In this document: piece by piece, positions 42,288 to 52,480 of the stretch
Numbering within the stretch: the stretch's first letter is position 1
Layout: each line of letters starts with the position of its first letter
NCBI RefSeq assembly: GCF_004025535.1
Contig: NZ_QJRG01000034.1
Span: forward strand, 496,001-560,000
Reading direction: 5' to 3'
Source of the DNA: Pseudomonas alkylphenolica
GTDB taxonomy: Bacteria > Pseudomonadota > Gammaproteobacteria > Pseudomonadales > Pseudomonadaceae
DNA length: 64,000 nt
Position numbers and translations under genes: made by a program
Notes under the pieces: model-generated
Databases searched by the model: none
The model's input: only the letters and a program-made list of their open reading frames with translations
Told to the model about the DNA's origin: nothing

Positions 42288-42893
42288 TCAAAGAGCCGAA
42301 ACCGGCTGCCAACAAGGGATGCCGAACTGTGCCAACAGCGTTGCTGTCTCGCTGAGCGGCAGGCCGACCACGGCCGAATAGCTGCCTTCGATACGCTCCA
42401 CAAAAACCGCGCCCAGGCCTTGAATGGCGTAGGCGCCGGCTTTGTCCAGCGGCTCGCCGCTGGCCCAGTAGGCACGCGCACGTTCTGCAGAGATTGGACT
42501 GAAACGCACCTGACTGGCCACACAGACGCTCAGGCAACGCTGAGGATCGGCGACCGCTACGGCCGTGAGCACCTGGTGTTCACGCCCCGACAGGGCAGCC
42601 AGCATTGCCAGCGCGTCTTCCTGATCGACAGGTTTACCCAGGATCCGGCCATCCAGCACCACTGCGGTATCGGCGCCCAATACAGCCAACGGCGCTCCGG
42701 CGTCATGGCCTTGCAGCACCGCCAGGCCGGCCTGGGCCTTGGCACGCGCCAATCGCTCGACATAGGTGGTTGCTGCCTCACCAGGCAGCGGGGTCTCGTC
42801 GACCGCCGCACTGAGGGGGGTAAAGGGAATGCCGATCTGCGTCAGCAACTCGCGACGCCTAGGTGATCCGGAAGCCAGGTACAGCGGGGTCAT
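42288..42893 (-). CDS. maf: Maf-family nucleotide pyrophosphatase (YhdE-like dTTP/UTP pyrophosphatase)
   Basis: Hydrolyses non-canonical or excess nucleoside triphosphates (dTTP, UTP and modified forms in the YhdE branch) and is linked to septum inhibition when overproduced. The 201-aa product shows the Maf signature [16 protein letters not shown] at residues 5-20, the catalytic Asp in [17 protein letters not shown] and [26 protein letters not shown] in pieces. It is between mreD and rng, the conserved mreBCD-maf-rng order. Confidence 0.93.
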   Translation of the reverse strand: MTPLYLASGSPRRRELLTQIGIPFTPLSAAVDETPLPGEAATTYVERLARAKAQAGLAVLQGHDAGAPLAVLGADTAVVLDGRILGKPVDQEDALAMLAALSGREHQVLTAVAVADPQRCLSVCVASQVRFSPISAERARAYWASGEPLDKAGAYAIQGLGAVFVERIEGSYSAVVGLPLSETATLLAQFGIPCWQPVSAL

Positions 42894-42926
42894 GGTGACA
42901 TCTCCCTGTCAGGTCAGGATGCGAAC

Positions 42927-43415
42927 TCAGTTAATGCTCAGGCGCACACGCAAACCACGCAGGGCGAAACTGATCCAGGGCCAGAGCAAGGCACTGATGA
43001 CCGCCGACCAGATCAGCGCCAGGGTCGGCAGGCGGTTGCCGGTCAGCGCGCTCAACCACAGCTGGATCAGCTGGGCCAGGCCGAAGATCACCAGGATCAC
43101 CAGGCTTTGCTGCCACATCGGGAACATGCGCAGGCGTTGCTGCAGGGTCAGTACCAGGAAGGTGATCAGGGTCAGTACCAGCGCGTTCTGCCCCAGTAGC
43201 GTGCCATACAGCACATCTTCGGCAAGCCCGAGCACAAAGGCGGTGGTCATGCCGACTTTATGCGGCAGGTTCAGTGTCCAGAAGGCCAGCAACAGCGCCA
43301 GCCACATCGGCCGGAACACTTCCATGAACTGCGGCAATGGCGAAACGCTGAGCAGCAGGCCAATTACAAACGTTAGCCAGACCACCCAGCCGTTTCGGCT
43401 GCGAGTACTTACCAT
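42927..43415 (-). CDS. mreD: rod shape-determining protein MreD
   Basis: Inner-membrane component of the elongasome that works with MreC to direct lateral wall synthesis. The 162-aa product has about five membrane segments, with conserved blocks FRPMWLALLLAFW near the start and VLGLAEDVLYGTLLGQNAL. The ATG overlaps the mreC stop as TGATG, so translation is coupled. Confidence 0.94.
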   Translation of the reverse strand: MVSTRSRNGWVVWLTFVIGLLLSVSPLPQFMEVFRPMWLALLLAFWTLNLPHKVGMTTAFVLGLAEDVLYGTLLGQNALVLTLITFLVLTLQQRLRMFPMWQQSLVILVIFGLAQLIQLWLSALTGNRLPTLALIWSAVISALLWPWISFALRGLRVRLSIN

Positions 43416-44482
43416 CAGTGTCTCTCCCGGGACGTGGCAGGGGCCGCGCCCGCTGCTGCCGGAGCCGCTGGCACGGCAGCCGGGGCTGCTGGCGCAGCTG
43501 TCGGTGCCTGCACTGGATTGGCTGGGGCTGCTGGCGCACTGCTGGCCGCCGGCGCCTGTGCACCGGCAGCGGGCTGTGTCGCCTCACCAGTACCCGGCAA
43601 GCCTTGGCGGTCAGCGGCTTCCTGAGCCATCGCGGCATCGGCGGCGCGCTGTTCAGGGGTGCGGCTGTCGGTAAATACCAGCAACAGGTACCGGCTGCGG
43701 TTCAGTGCAGCCGTTGGAATCGCCCGAACAATGGCAAATGGCTGGCCAGAGTCATGAATCACTTCCTTGACCGTGGCCACCGGGTAGCCTGCCGGGAAGC
43801 GCTGGCCCAGGCCGGAGCTGACCAACAGGTCGCCTTCCTTGATGTCTGCGGTGTCGGCAACGTGGCGCAGCTCCAGGCGCTCGGGGTTACCCGTGCCACT
43901 GGCAATGGCGCGCAAGCCGTTACGGTTTACCTGTACCGGAATGCTGTGGGTGGTGTCGGTCAGCAGCAAGACCCGTGCGGTGTACGGCATCAGCTCGACC
44001 ACCTGACCCATCAGGCCACGGGCATCAAGCACCGGCTGCCCCAGCACCACGCCATCGCGCTCGCCCTTGTTGATCAGGATGCGATGGGTAAACGGGTTGG
44101 GATCAACACCGATCAGCTCGGCAACTTCGACCTTCTCGTTGACCAGCGCCGATGAGTTGAGCAACTCGCGCAGGCGCACGTTCTGCTCGGTCAGGGCCGC
44201 GAGTTTCTGCACGCGCCCCTGCATCAGCAGGGCTTCGGTCTTGAGTTTCTCGTTCTCGGCAATCAGCTCGGTACGGCTGCCAAACTGGCTGGCGATACCC
44301 TGCCACAGGCTCTGCGGCATGTCGGTGATGTGATAGGACTCCATCAGCACCAACCCCATCTGGCTGCGCACTGGTTTGAGCAGCGGAAAGCGCGCATCGA
44401 CCACCATCAGGGTGATCGACAGTACAACCAGCACGAGCAGGCGCACGCCCAGCGAAGGGCCCTTGGCGAAAAGCGGTTTAAT
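43415..44482 (-). CDS. mreC: rod shape-determining protein MreC, probable ATT start
   Basis: Bitopic elongasome protein that binds PBP2 in the periplasm. From a probable ATT codon at 44480-44482 the product is 355 aa: IKPLFAKGPSLGVRLLVLVV with the membrane helix, a coiled coil (LIAENEKLKTEALLMQGRVQ), the beta-barrel domain (LIGVDPNPFTHRILINKGE; GVVLGQPV), and an Ala/Pro-rich tail from about residue 295 to the end. The ATT is preceded by GAGGAG at a good spacing of about 7 nt, while the GTG 12 codons later has no such site and would cut off the conserved basic N-terminus. ATG is absent upstream. Confidence 0.88.
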   Translation of the reverse strand: MKPLFAKGPSLGVRLLVLVVLSITLMVVDARFPLLKPVRSQMGLVLMESYHITDMPQSLWQGIASQFGSRTELIAENEKLKTEALLMQGRVQKLAALTEQNVRLRELLNSSALVNEKVEVAELIGVDPNPFTHRILINKGERDGVVLGQPVLDARGLMGQVVELMPYTARVLLLTDTTHSIPVQVNRNGLRAIASGTGNPERLELRHVADTADIKEGDLLVSSGLGQRFPAGYPVATVKEVIHDSGQPFAIVRAIPTAALNRSRYLLLVFTDSRTPEQRAADAAMAQEAADRQGLPGTGEATQPAAGAQAPAASSAPAAPANPVQAPTAAPAAPAAVPAAPAAAGAAPATSRERH

Positions 44483-44590
44483 GGGCCGCTCCTCGTGGAC
44501 GACGATTCAAGAGGTCATTCATACGGCAACGCACCGGCCTGCTTGTGGTTTGACGGAAAATAACGCCCACACGGACGTCAGCCCAGCACA

Positions 44591-44619
44591 TACAGGTAGC
44601 ACTGTGGGCACTACCTGTA
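44591..44619. other. hairpin in the mreB-mreC gap
   Basis: TACAGGTAG (44591-44599) and CTACCTGTA (44611-44619) pair perfectly around an 11-nt loop in the 166-nt gap. No T-run follows. In this operon a processing or partial-termination hairpin here would explain higher MreB than MreCD output. Confidence 0.55.
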
Positions 44620-44648
44620 AACCGGGCGTCATGTTTGCTGCAGCCAGC

Positions 44649-45698
<1,050 letters not shown>

Positions 45699-45888
45699 CT
45701 AGGCAACGCGTGGGTAAAAAAGTGCGGCAAACTCTAACAACGGCGGGGATTTTGGGCAAGGCGCCAATATGTTAAATTGGCAGTTTTTCCGAGCAAGCCA
45801 GCACACAATCGCGGCCTTATGACCGTAAATCTGCCAGCATGTTCCTCATCGCGGACCAAATCCGTTTTTGTTTCCCCAGGAGATCCCC

Positions 45889-46176
45889 ATGGCGCTTGAA
45901 CGCTGCGACGTGGAAAAGATCGCCCATCTGGCCCGACTGGGCCTGAATGAAGCCGATCTGCCACGCACTACCGATGCCCTGAACAGTATTCTGGGACTGG
46001 TCGACCAGATGCAAGCCGTCGACACCACTGGCATTGAGCCACTGGCGCACCCACTGGAAGCCAATCAGCGCCTGCGCGCCGATGTGGTAACAGAAAGTAA
46101 CCATCGTGACAGTTACCAGGCCATCGCCCCGGCGACGGAAAACGGCCTGTACCTGGTTCCGAAAGTCATCGAGTAA
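45889..46176 (+). CDS. gatC: Asp/Glu-tRNA amidotransferase subunit C
   Basis: Small stabilising subunit of GatCAB, which converts misacylated Asp-tRNA-Asn (and Glu-tRNA-Gln) to the correct amide. The 95-aa product starts [19 protein letters not shown], the family signature helix, and contains [16 protein letters not shown] and the Pro-rich linker. ATG at 45889 follows CAGGAGA; the longer open frame from 45868 is not needed. Confidence 0.95.
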   Translation: MALERCDVEKIAHLARLGLNEADLPRTTDALNSILGLVDQMQAVDTTGIEPLAHPLEANQRLRADVVTESNHRDSYQAIAPATENGLYLVPKVIE

Positions 46177-46192
46177 GGGAATAGAGCCTGCC

Positions 46193-47644
46193 ATGCATCA
46201 ACTGACCCTGGCCGAGATCGCCCGCGGACTCGCCGACAAAAAGTTTTCTTCCGAAGAGCTGACCCGCACCCTGCTGGCGCGAATCAATCAGCTCGACCCG
46301 CAACTCAACAGCTTCATCAGTGTGACCGAAGAGCTGGCCATCAGCCAGGCCCGCGCCGCCGACGCCCGTCGCGCCGCCGGTGAGAACGGCCCCCTGCTCG
46401 GCGCCCCGATCGCCCACAAGGACCTGTTCTGCACCCAGGGCATCCGCACCAGCTGCGGCTCGAAGATGCTCGACAACTTCAAGGCGCCCTACGACGCTAC
46501 CGTCGTCAGCAAGCTGGCCGAGGCCGGCACGGTGACCCTGGGCAAGACCAACATGGACGAATTCGCCATGGGTTCGGCCAACGAATCCAGCCACTACGGC
46601 CCGGTGAAAAACCCGTGGAACCTGGAACACGTGCCCGGCGGTTCGTCCGGCGGTTCGGCAGCTGCCGTGGCGGCACGCCTGCTGCCGGCGACTACCGGCA
46701 CCGACACCGGCGGATCTATCCGACAGCCGGCAGCTCTGACCAACCTGACCGGCCTGAAACCGACGTACGGTCGTGTTTCGCGCTGGGGGATGATCGCTTA
46801 CGCTTCCAGCCTCGACCAGGGCGGCCCACTGGCCCGCACGGCCGAAGACTGCGCCCTGCTGCTGCAAGGCATGGCCGGTTTCGACGCCAAGGACTCCACC
46901 TGCATCGATGAGCCGGTACCGGACTACAGCGCCGGCCTGAACGGCTCACTCGAAGGCCTGCGTATCGGCCTGCCGAAGGAATACTTCGGCGCCGGCCTCG
47001 ACCCACGCATTGCCGACCTGATCCAGGCCAGCGTCAAGGAGCTGGAAAAGCTCGGTGCCGTGGTCAAGGAAATCAGCCTGCCAAACATGCAGCACGGGAT
47101 TCCGGCTTACTACGTGATCGCACCGGCAGAAGCCTCGTCCAACCTGTCGCGTTTCGACGGCGTACGTTTCGGCTACCGTTGCGAGAACCCGGTTGACCTC
47201 ACCGACCTGTACAAACGCTCCCGTGGCGAAGGGTTCGGTGCCGAAGTGCAGCGCCGGATCATGGTCGGTGCCTATGCCCTCTCGGCCGGCTACTACGACG
47301 CCTACTACCTGCAAGCGCAGAAGATCCGCCGCCTGATCAAGAACGACTTCATGGCCGCCTTCAACGACGTCGACGTAATTCTCGGCCCGACCACGCCAAA
47401 CCTGGCCTGGAAGATCGGCGCCAAGAACAACGACCCGGTCGCTGCGTACCTGGAAGACGTGTACACCATTACCGCCAACCTCGCGGGCCTGCCAGGCCTG
47501 TCGATGCCAGCCGGTTTTGTCGATGGTCTGCCGGTTGGCGTGCAATTGCTCGCCCCGTATTTCCAGGAAGGCCGCCTGCTCAACGTCGCGCACCGCTATC
47601 AGCAAGTGACTGATTGGCACACCCGCGCACCTAACGGCTTCTGA
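46193..47644 (+). CDS. gatA: Asp/Glu-tRNA amidotransferase subunit A (glutaminase)
   Basis: Amidase-signature enzyme that frees ammonia from glutamine for GatB. The 483-aa product shows the Ser-cisSer-Lys triad: Lys in [12 protein letters not shown], Ser in [14 protein letters not shown], and the catalytic Ser in [14 protein letters not shown]. The ATG at 46193 matches the family start [13 protein letters not shown], 16 nt after gatC. Length is normal. Confidence 0.96.
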   Translation: MHQLTLAEIARGLADKKFSSEELTRTLLARINQLDPQLNSFISVTEELAISQARAADARRAAGENGPLLGAPIAHKDLFCTQGIRTSCGSKMLDNFKAPYDATVVSKLAEAGTVTLGKTNMDEFAMGSANESSHYGPVKNPWNLEHVPGGSSGGSAAAVAARLLPATTGTDTGGSIRQPAALTNLTGLKPTYGRVSRWGMIAYASSLDQGGPLARTAEDCALLLQGMAGFDAKDSTCIDEPVPDYSAGLNGSLEGLRIGLPKEYFGAGLDPRIADLIQASVKELEKLGAVVKEISLPNMQHGIPAYYVIAPAEASSNLSRFDGVRFGYRCENPVDLTDLYKRSRGEGFGAEVQRRIMVGAYALSAGYYDAYYLQAQKIRRLIKNDFMAAFNDVDVILGPTTPNLAWKIGAKNNDPVAAYLEDVYTITANLAGLPGLSMPAGFVDGLPVGVQLLAPYFQEGRLLNVAHRYQQVTDWHTRAPNGF

Positions 47645-47655
47645 GGGATCACCAC

Positions 47656-49101
47656 ATGCAATGGGAAGTTGTCATCGGGCTGGAGATTCACACCCAGCTC
47701 GCCACCCAGTCGAAGATTTTCTCCGGCAGCGCTACCACCTTCGGTTCCGAGCCGAACACCCAGGCCAGCCTGATCGACCTGGGGATGCCCGGCGTGCTGC
47801 CGGTGCTCAACCAGGAAGCCGTGCGCATGGCCTGCATGTTCGGTCTGGCGATTGACGCCGAGATCGGCCAGCACAACGTGTTCGCGCGCAAGAACTACTT
47901 CTACCCCGATCTGCCCAAGGGTTACCAGATCAGCCAGATGGAGCTGCCGATCGTCGGCAAGGGCCACCTGGACATCGCCCTGGAAGACGGCACGGTCAAG
48001 CGTGTCGGCATTACCCGTGCACACCTTGAAGAAGACGCCGGCAAAAGCCTGCACGAAGACTTCAGCGGCTCCACCGGCATCGACCTGAACCGTGCCGGCA
48101 CCCCGCTGCTGGAAATCGTTTCCGAGCCGGACATGCGCAACGCCAAGGAAGCCGTCGCCTACGTCAAGGCCATCCACGCTCTGGTGCGCTACCTCGGCAT
48201 CTGCGACGGCAACATGGCCGAAGGCTCGCTGCGTTGCGACTGCAACGTTTCGGTACGCCCAAAGGGCCAGGTCGAGTTCGGCACCCGCTGCGAGATCAAG
48301 AACGTCAACTCGTTCCGCTTCATCGAGCGCGCGATCAACAGCGAAATCCAGCGCCAGATCGAGCTGATCGAAGACGGCGGCAAGGTTGTTCAGGAAACCC
48401 GCCTGTACGACCCGAACAAAGACGAAACCCGCTCCATGCGCAGCAAAGAGGAAGCCAACGACTACCGTTACTTCCCCGATCCGGACCTGCTGCCGGTGGT
48501 GATCGAGGGCGCCTACCTCGAGACCATTCGTGCCACGCTGCCGGAACTGCCGCCGCAGAAGCGCGAGCGCTTCCAGAGCCAGTTCGGCCTCTCGGCCTAC
48601 GATGCCAACGTACTGGCGTCGAGCCGCGAGCAAGCGGACTATTTCGAACAGGTGGTTGCCGTGTGCGGCGACGCCAAGCTGGCCGCCAACTGGGTCATGG
48701 TCGAACTGGGCAGCCTGCTCAACAAGCTTGGCCTGGAAATCGACCAGGCACCGGTTACCGCAGCACAACTGGGCGGCATGCTGCAGCGCATCCTCGACAA
48801 CACCATCAGCGGCAAGATCGCCAAGGTGGTTTTCGAGAAGATGGCCGCCGGTGAAGGCGATGCCGACCAGATCATCGAGGCCGAGGGCCTGAAACAGGTC
48901 ACCGACAGCGGCGCGATCGAGAAGGTGCTGGACGAAATGCTCGCGGCCAACGCCGAGCAGGTCGAGCAGTACCGCGCCGCTGACGAAGCCAAGCGTGGCA
49001 AGATGTTCGGCTTCTTTGTCGGTCAGGCGATGAAAGCGTCCAAAGGCAAGGCAAACCCGCAGCAAGTGAACCAATTGCTCAAGAGCAAGCTCGAAGGGTA
49101 A
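47656..49101 (+). CDS. gatB: Asp/Glu-tRNA amidotransferase subunit B
   Basis: Kinase/amidotransferase subunit that phosphorylates the misacylated residue and amidates it on the tRNA. The 481-aa product has the cradle-domain start [20 protein letters not shown], metal-site motif [33 protein letters not shown], the [14 protein letters not shown] region, and a C-terminal YqeY-like tRNA-binding tail. Completes gatCAB. Confidence 0.96.
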   Translation: MQWEVVIGLEIHTQLATQSKIFSGSATTFGSEPNTQASLIDLGMPGVLPVLNQEAVRMACMFGLAIDAEIGQHNVFARKNYFYPDLPKGYQISQMELPIVGKGHLDIALEDGTVKRVGITRAHLEEDAGKSLHEDFSGSTGIDLNRAGTPLLEIVSEPDMRNAKEAVAYVKAIHALVRYLGICDGNMAEGSLRCDCNVSVRPKGQVEFGTRCEIKNVNSFRFIERAINSEIQRQIELIEDGGKVVQETRLYDPNKDETRSMRSKEEANDYRYFPDPDLLPVVIEGAYLETIRATLPELPPQKRERFQSQFGLSAYDANVLASSREQADYFEQVVAVCGDAKLAANWVMVELGSLLNKLGLEIDQAPVTAAQLGGMLQRILDNTISGKIAKVVFEKMAAGEGDADQIIEAEGLKQVTDSGAIEKVLDEMLAANAEQVEQYRAADEAKRGKMFGFFVGQAMKASKGKANPQQVNQLLKSKLEG

Positions 49102-49111
49102 TTCGAATTGT

Positions 49112-49143
49112 CCCATAAGTGCCGGCCTGGCTGGCACTCATGG
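49112..49143. other. hairpin after gatB
   Basis: CCCAT-A-AGTGCC pairs with GGCACT-C-ATGGG around a 9-nt loop (eleven pairs, one mismatch). It starts 10 nt past the gatB stop, without a T-run, and lies just before the RlpA-like gene. Confidence 0.5.
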
Positions 49144-49172
49144 GGCGATCACCTCTCCTGGGAGCAATTGAC

Positions 49173-49547
49173 TTGATCTGGCGTCTGCCCAGCGCACTCG
49201 CGCTCTTTGCCCTGCTGGCCGGATGTGCCAGCCACGATATCGATCCCCGCGGCTACGACAAGACCGGCACCGCCTCCTATTACGGCTCCCGTCACCATGG
49301 CAAACGCACTGCCAGTGGAGAGCCTTTCAACAAAAACGCCATGACCGCTGCACATCGCAGCCTGCCTTTCGGCACCCGGGTCAAGGTCACCAACCTCAAC
49401 AACGACCGTAGCGTGGTCGTGCGCATCAACGATCGCGGCCCCCACACGCGCGGCCGATTGATTGACCTGTCTCACGCTGCCGCAGAAAAATTGGGCATGA
49501 TCCGTAGCGGAACGGCACGCGTACGGGTACAAAGTCTCAGCGACTGA
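49173..49547 (+). CDS. RlpA-like septal ring lipoprotein (double-psi beta-barrel)
   Basis: Small lipoprotein with a DPBB domain; the full-length RlpA of P. aeruginosa is a lytic transglycosylase on denuded glycan strands. Here a signal peptide ends in the lipobox ALLAGC, then come [38 protein letters not shown] and [20 protein letters not shown], which hold the conserved Glu, His and Asp of the fold. At 124 aa it has no SPOR domain, so it is a short paralogue. The start is TTG at 49173, with GGAG 8 nt upstream; the frame is open farther but without a ribosome site. Confidence 0.88.
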   Translation: MIWRLPSALALFALLAGCASHDIDPRGYDKTGTASYYGSRHHGKRTASGEPFNKNAMTAAHRSLPFGTRVKVTNLNNDRSVVVRINDRGPHTRGRLIDLSHAAAEKLGMIRSGTARVRVQSLSD

Positions 49548-49567
49548 TCCTGATACGGAGCACCACC

Positions 49568-50653
49568 ATTTTCGCCCTGGCCGCCTTACCCACCTTCAGC
49601 CTTCTGCAACTGGCCTTCGGCCTGCTGCTGCTTATTGCCGGCGCCGAGCTGCTGGTGCGCTCGGCCCTGCGCGTGGCGGCCGGCCTTCAGGTGCGACCTT
49701 TGATCATCGGCCTGAGCCTGGTTGCCTTCGGCAGCAGTGCCCCGCAACTCACCGTCAGCCTGCAGGCAGCCTTTAGCGGCGCCCCGGATGTCGCGGTGGG
49801 CAGCGTGATCGGCAGCAATATTTTCAACATCCTGGTGATCCTCGGCCTGGCGGCCCTGATCATTCCGTTACGTGTCTCACGCCAACTGGTGCGCCTGGAT
49901 ATTCCGCTGATGATCGGCGCCAGCGTGCTGGTTTACCTGCTGGCGCTCAATGAACTGCTCGGGCGCCTTGAGGGCGCGCTACTGCTGCTTGGCCTGCTCG
50001 GCTACCTGGCCATACTCTGGCACCAGTCACGCCATTACGCCCGCACCTACCCTGCCCCCGGGCCACGCCCGCAGCAAGGTGGAAAGTTCTGGTTCAGCAG
50101 CCTGATGCTGATGCTGGCAGGCCTGGGCTTGCTCAGTGTCGCCGGCCATCTGTTGCTGGAAGCGGCGGTGGAAGTCGCTGTGGACCTGGGCCTTTCCGAA
50201 CGCGTGATCGGCCTTACGGTGGTCGCGGTGTGCACTTCCCTGCCGGAATTGGCGACCTCATTGATTGCGGCACTGCGTGGCGAACGCGAGCTTGCCGTGG
50301 GTAACGTCATTGGCAGCAACCTGTTCAACCTGCTGGCCGTGCTCGGCCTGACCGCTCTGGTGGCGCCCGAGCCGTTGTCGATTTCGCCCAATGCCCTGGA
50401 TTTCGACCTGCCGGTAATGCTTGGCGTCGCCGCCTTGAGCTTGCCGGTGTTCTACTCGGGTTACCGCGTAACTCGCGCCGAAGGTCTGGTGTTTCTCGGA
50501 CTGTATCTGGCCTACGGCCTGCACGTGGTGGCATTCACCACAGGCATGCCCTTGGCCACGCGCCTGGAAAATCTGATGCTGTTCTACGCACTGCCGGTGC
50601 TCGGGGCGTTACTGCTGTTCACGACCCTGCGTGCCTGGCGCCGCCAACATTAA
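49568..50653 (+). CDS. CaCA-family calcium/sodium antiporter, probable ATT start
   Basis: Inner-membrane cation exchanger of about 361 aa with two inverted five-helix halves. Alpha repeat 1 reads LVAFGSSAPQLTVSLQA with GSVIGSNIFN, and alpha repeat 2 reads VVAVCTSLPELATSLIAA with GNVIGSNLFN. The usual Glu of repeat 1 is a Gln here (about residue 60), while Glu227 of repeat 2 is kept. No ATG, GTG or TTG gives a full first helix; the ATT at 49568 has ACGGAG 7 nt upstream and reads IFALAALPTFSLLQLAFGLL. The GTG at 49655 would delete the first membrane segment. Ion specificity is not certain. Confidence 0.85.
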   Translation: MFALAALPTFSLLQLAFGLLLLIAGAELLVRSALRVAAGLQVRPLIIGLSLVAFGSSAPQLTVSLQAAFSGAPDVAVGSVIGSNIFNILVILGLAALIIPLRVSRQLVRLDIPLMIGASVLVYLLALNELLGRLEGALLLLGLLGYLAILWHQSRHYARTYPAPGPRPQQGGKFWFSSLMLMLAGLGLLSVAGHLLLEAAVEVAVDLGLSERVIGLTVVAVCTSLPELATSLIAALRGERELAVGNVIGSNLFNLLAVLGLTALVAPEPLSISPNALDFDLPVMLGVAALSLPVFYSGYRVTRAEGLVFLGLYLAYGLHVVAFTTGMPLATRLENLMLFYALPVLGALLLFTTLRAWRRQH

Positions 50654-50663
50654 GGAAAACAAC

Positions 50664-51041
50664 ATGGGCGAAAACAAAAAATCCGGCGAACAAGTCCGCC
50701 GCCAGGTGATGGGCGACGCGTTTGTCGATCGCGCACTGGGCAATGCCACCGAGTTCACTCAGCCGCTGCAGGACTTCGTCAACGAACACGCCTGGGGCAG
50801 CGTCTGGAGCCGTGAGGGCCTGCCGCTGAAAACCCGCAGCCTGATTACTCTGGCCGCACTGACGGCACTCAAGTGCCCGCAAGAGCTCAAGGGCCACGTG
50901 CGCGGCGCCCTGAACAATGGCTGCACGGTTGATGAAATCCGTGAAGCGCTGCTGCATTGCGCCGTCTACGCCGGTGTGCCGGCGGCCATCGATGCGTTTC
51001 GCGCCGCCCAGGAAGTGATAGACAGCTACCAGAACAGCTGA
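50664..51041 (+). CDS. carboxymuconolactone decarboxylase (CMD) family protein, PcaC-like
   Basis: A 125-aa cytosolic protein of the CMD/AhpD-like fold. It resembles 4-carboxymuconolactone decarboxylase: SLITLAALTALKCPQELKGHV, then CTVDEIREALLHCAVYAGVP with the conserved His, and AAIDAFRAAQEVI. No CxxC of AhpD peroxidase partners is present. There are no beta-ketoadipate (pca) genes nearby, so a decarboxylase role is only possible. A clear ribosome site AAGGA precedes the ATG at 50664. It follows the antiporter gene by 10 bp, likely cotranscribed. Confidence 0.88.
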   Translation: MGENKKSGEQVRRQVMGDAFVDRALGNATEFTQPLQDFVNEHAWGSVWSREGLPLKTRSLITLAALTALKCPQELKGHVRGALNNGCTVDEIREALLHCAVYAGVPAAIDAFRAAQEVIDSYQNS

Positions 51042-51065
51042 TCGATCACCCCCGCAGGCAGGCCG

Positions 51066-52430
51066 TCAGGCGACGGCCTGTTGACCCTTCTTCTTCATCC
51101 AGAAGGCCACCGCCAGCACGGCGAGCCATACCGGAATCAGCAGCACCGAAATGCGGATGCCCGGGGTCATGTACATGATTACCAGGATCAGTGCGAGGAA
51201 AGCCAGGCACACGTAGTTGGTCACCGGATAACCCCAGCTCTTGTAGAACGTGGTTTCGCCTGCTGCCTGCTTGGCCCGGCGGAACTTCAGGTGGGTAATG
51301 CTGATAATGCCCCAGTTGATCACCAGCGAAGACACCACCAGTGCCATCAACAAGCCAAAGGCTTCAGCCGGCATCACATAGTTGATCACTACGCACAATG
51401 CTGTCGCCAACGCCGAGATACCCAGCGCCGCCAGCGGCACGCCACGCACGTTGACCTTGAGCAGGCGCTTGGGCGCATCACCCTGGATCGCCAGGCCGAA
51501 CAGCATGCGGCTGTTGCAGTACACGCAGCTGTTATAAACCGACAGGGCCGCCGTCAACACCACCAGGTTGAGCAATGTGGCCACCAGGTTGCTGTCCAGG
51601 GCATGGAAAATCATCACGAACGGGCTACCGCCCTGCACCACTTTTTGCCACGGATACAACGACAGCAACACCGCCAGTGCGCCGATGTAGAAAATCAGGA
51701 TGCGGTAGATCACCTGATTGGTGGCGCGTGGAATGCTGTGCTTGGGGTTGTCGGCTTCAGCAGCAGTGATACCGACCAGCTCCAGCCCGCCAAAGGAAAA
51801 CATGATCACGGCCAGCGCCATCATCAGGCCGCTGATGCCGTTAGGGAAGAAACCACCGTACTGCCACAGGTTGGCAACGCTGGCATCCGGCCCGCCATTG
51901 CCACTGATCAGCAGGTAACCGCCAAAGGCAATCATGCTGACGATGGCGACGACCTTGATCAGCGCGAACCAGAATTCCATTTCGCCATAGACCTTCACCT
52001 GGCTGAGGTTGATCAGGTTGATCACGACGAAGAAGATCGCCGCCGTTGCCCAGGTGGGGAAATCCGGCCACCAGTACTGGATATAAATGCCCACGGCGGT
52101 CAGTTCGGCCATGCCCACCAGCACATACAGCACCCAGTAGTTCCAGCCCGACATGAAGCCGGCAAACTCACTCCAGTAACGGTGCGCAAAGTGACTGAAG
52201 GTACCGGATACCGGCTCTTCAACGACCATCTCGCCCAGCTGGCGCATGATGAAAAACGCTATCAGGCCGGCGATCGCATAGCCCAGCAAAACCGACGGGC
52301 CTGCCAGCTGGATGGTCTGGGCAATACCGAGGAACAGACCGGTACCGATGGCGCCACCCAATGCGATCAACTGGATATGGCGGTTTTTCAACCCGCGGTG
52401 TAACCGCTCTGGGGTGATCTCTTCTTGCAT
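51066..52430 (-). CDS. aroP: aromatic amino acid permease (AroP-like, APC superfamily)
   Basis: Twelve-segment proton-driven inner-membrane importer of 454 aa. It is strikingly close to enterobacterial AroP over its whole length: LKNRHIQLIALGGAIGTGLF, IMRQLGEMVVEEPVSGTFSH, FSFGGLELVGITAAEADNP, and ALSVYNSCVYCNSRMLFGLA. That supports uptake of Phe, Tyr and Trp, but related AAT permeases differ in substrate (for example GABA or proline), so specificity is inferred. Alone on its strand, tail to tail with the CMD gene. Confidence 0.9.
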   Translation of the reverse strand: MQEEITPERLHRGLKNRHIQLIALGGAIGTGLFLGIAQTIQLAGPSVLLGYAIAGLIAFFIMRQLGEMVVEEPVSGTFSHFAHRYWSEFAGFMSGWNYWVLYVLVGMAELTAVGIYIQYWWPDFPTWATAAIFFVVINLINLSQVKVYGEMEFWFALIKVVAIVSMIAFGGYLLISGNGGPDASVANLWQYGGFFPNGISGLMMALAVIMFSFGGLELVGITAAEADNPKHSIPRATNQVIYRILIFYIGALAVLLSLYPWQKVVQGGSPFVMIFHALDSNLVATLLNLVVLTAALSVYNSCVYCNSRMLFGLAIQGDAPKRLLKVNVRGVPLAALGISALATALCVVINYVMPAEAFGLLMALVVSSLVINWGIISITHLKFRRAKQAAGETTFYKSWGYPVTNYVCLAFLALILVIMYMTPGIRISVLLIPVWLAVLAVAFWMKKKGQQAVA

Positions 52431-52480
52431 GAAGTGTCCTCGAGGCTAAGAGGCAGTGTTGGAATTGTGCTGCACAGAAT

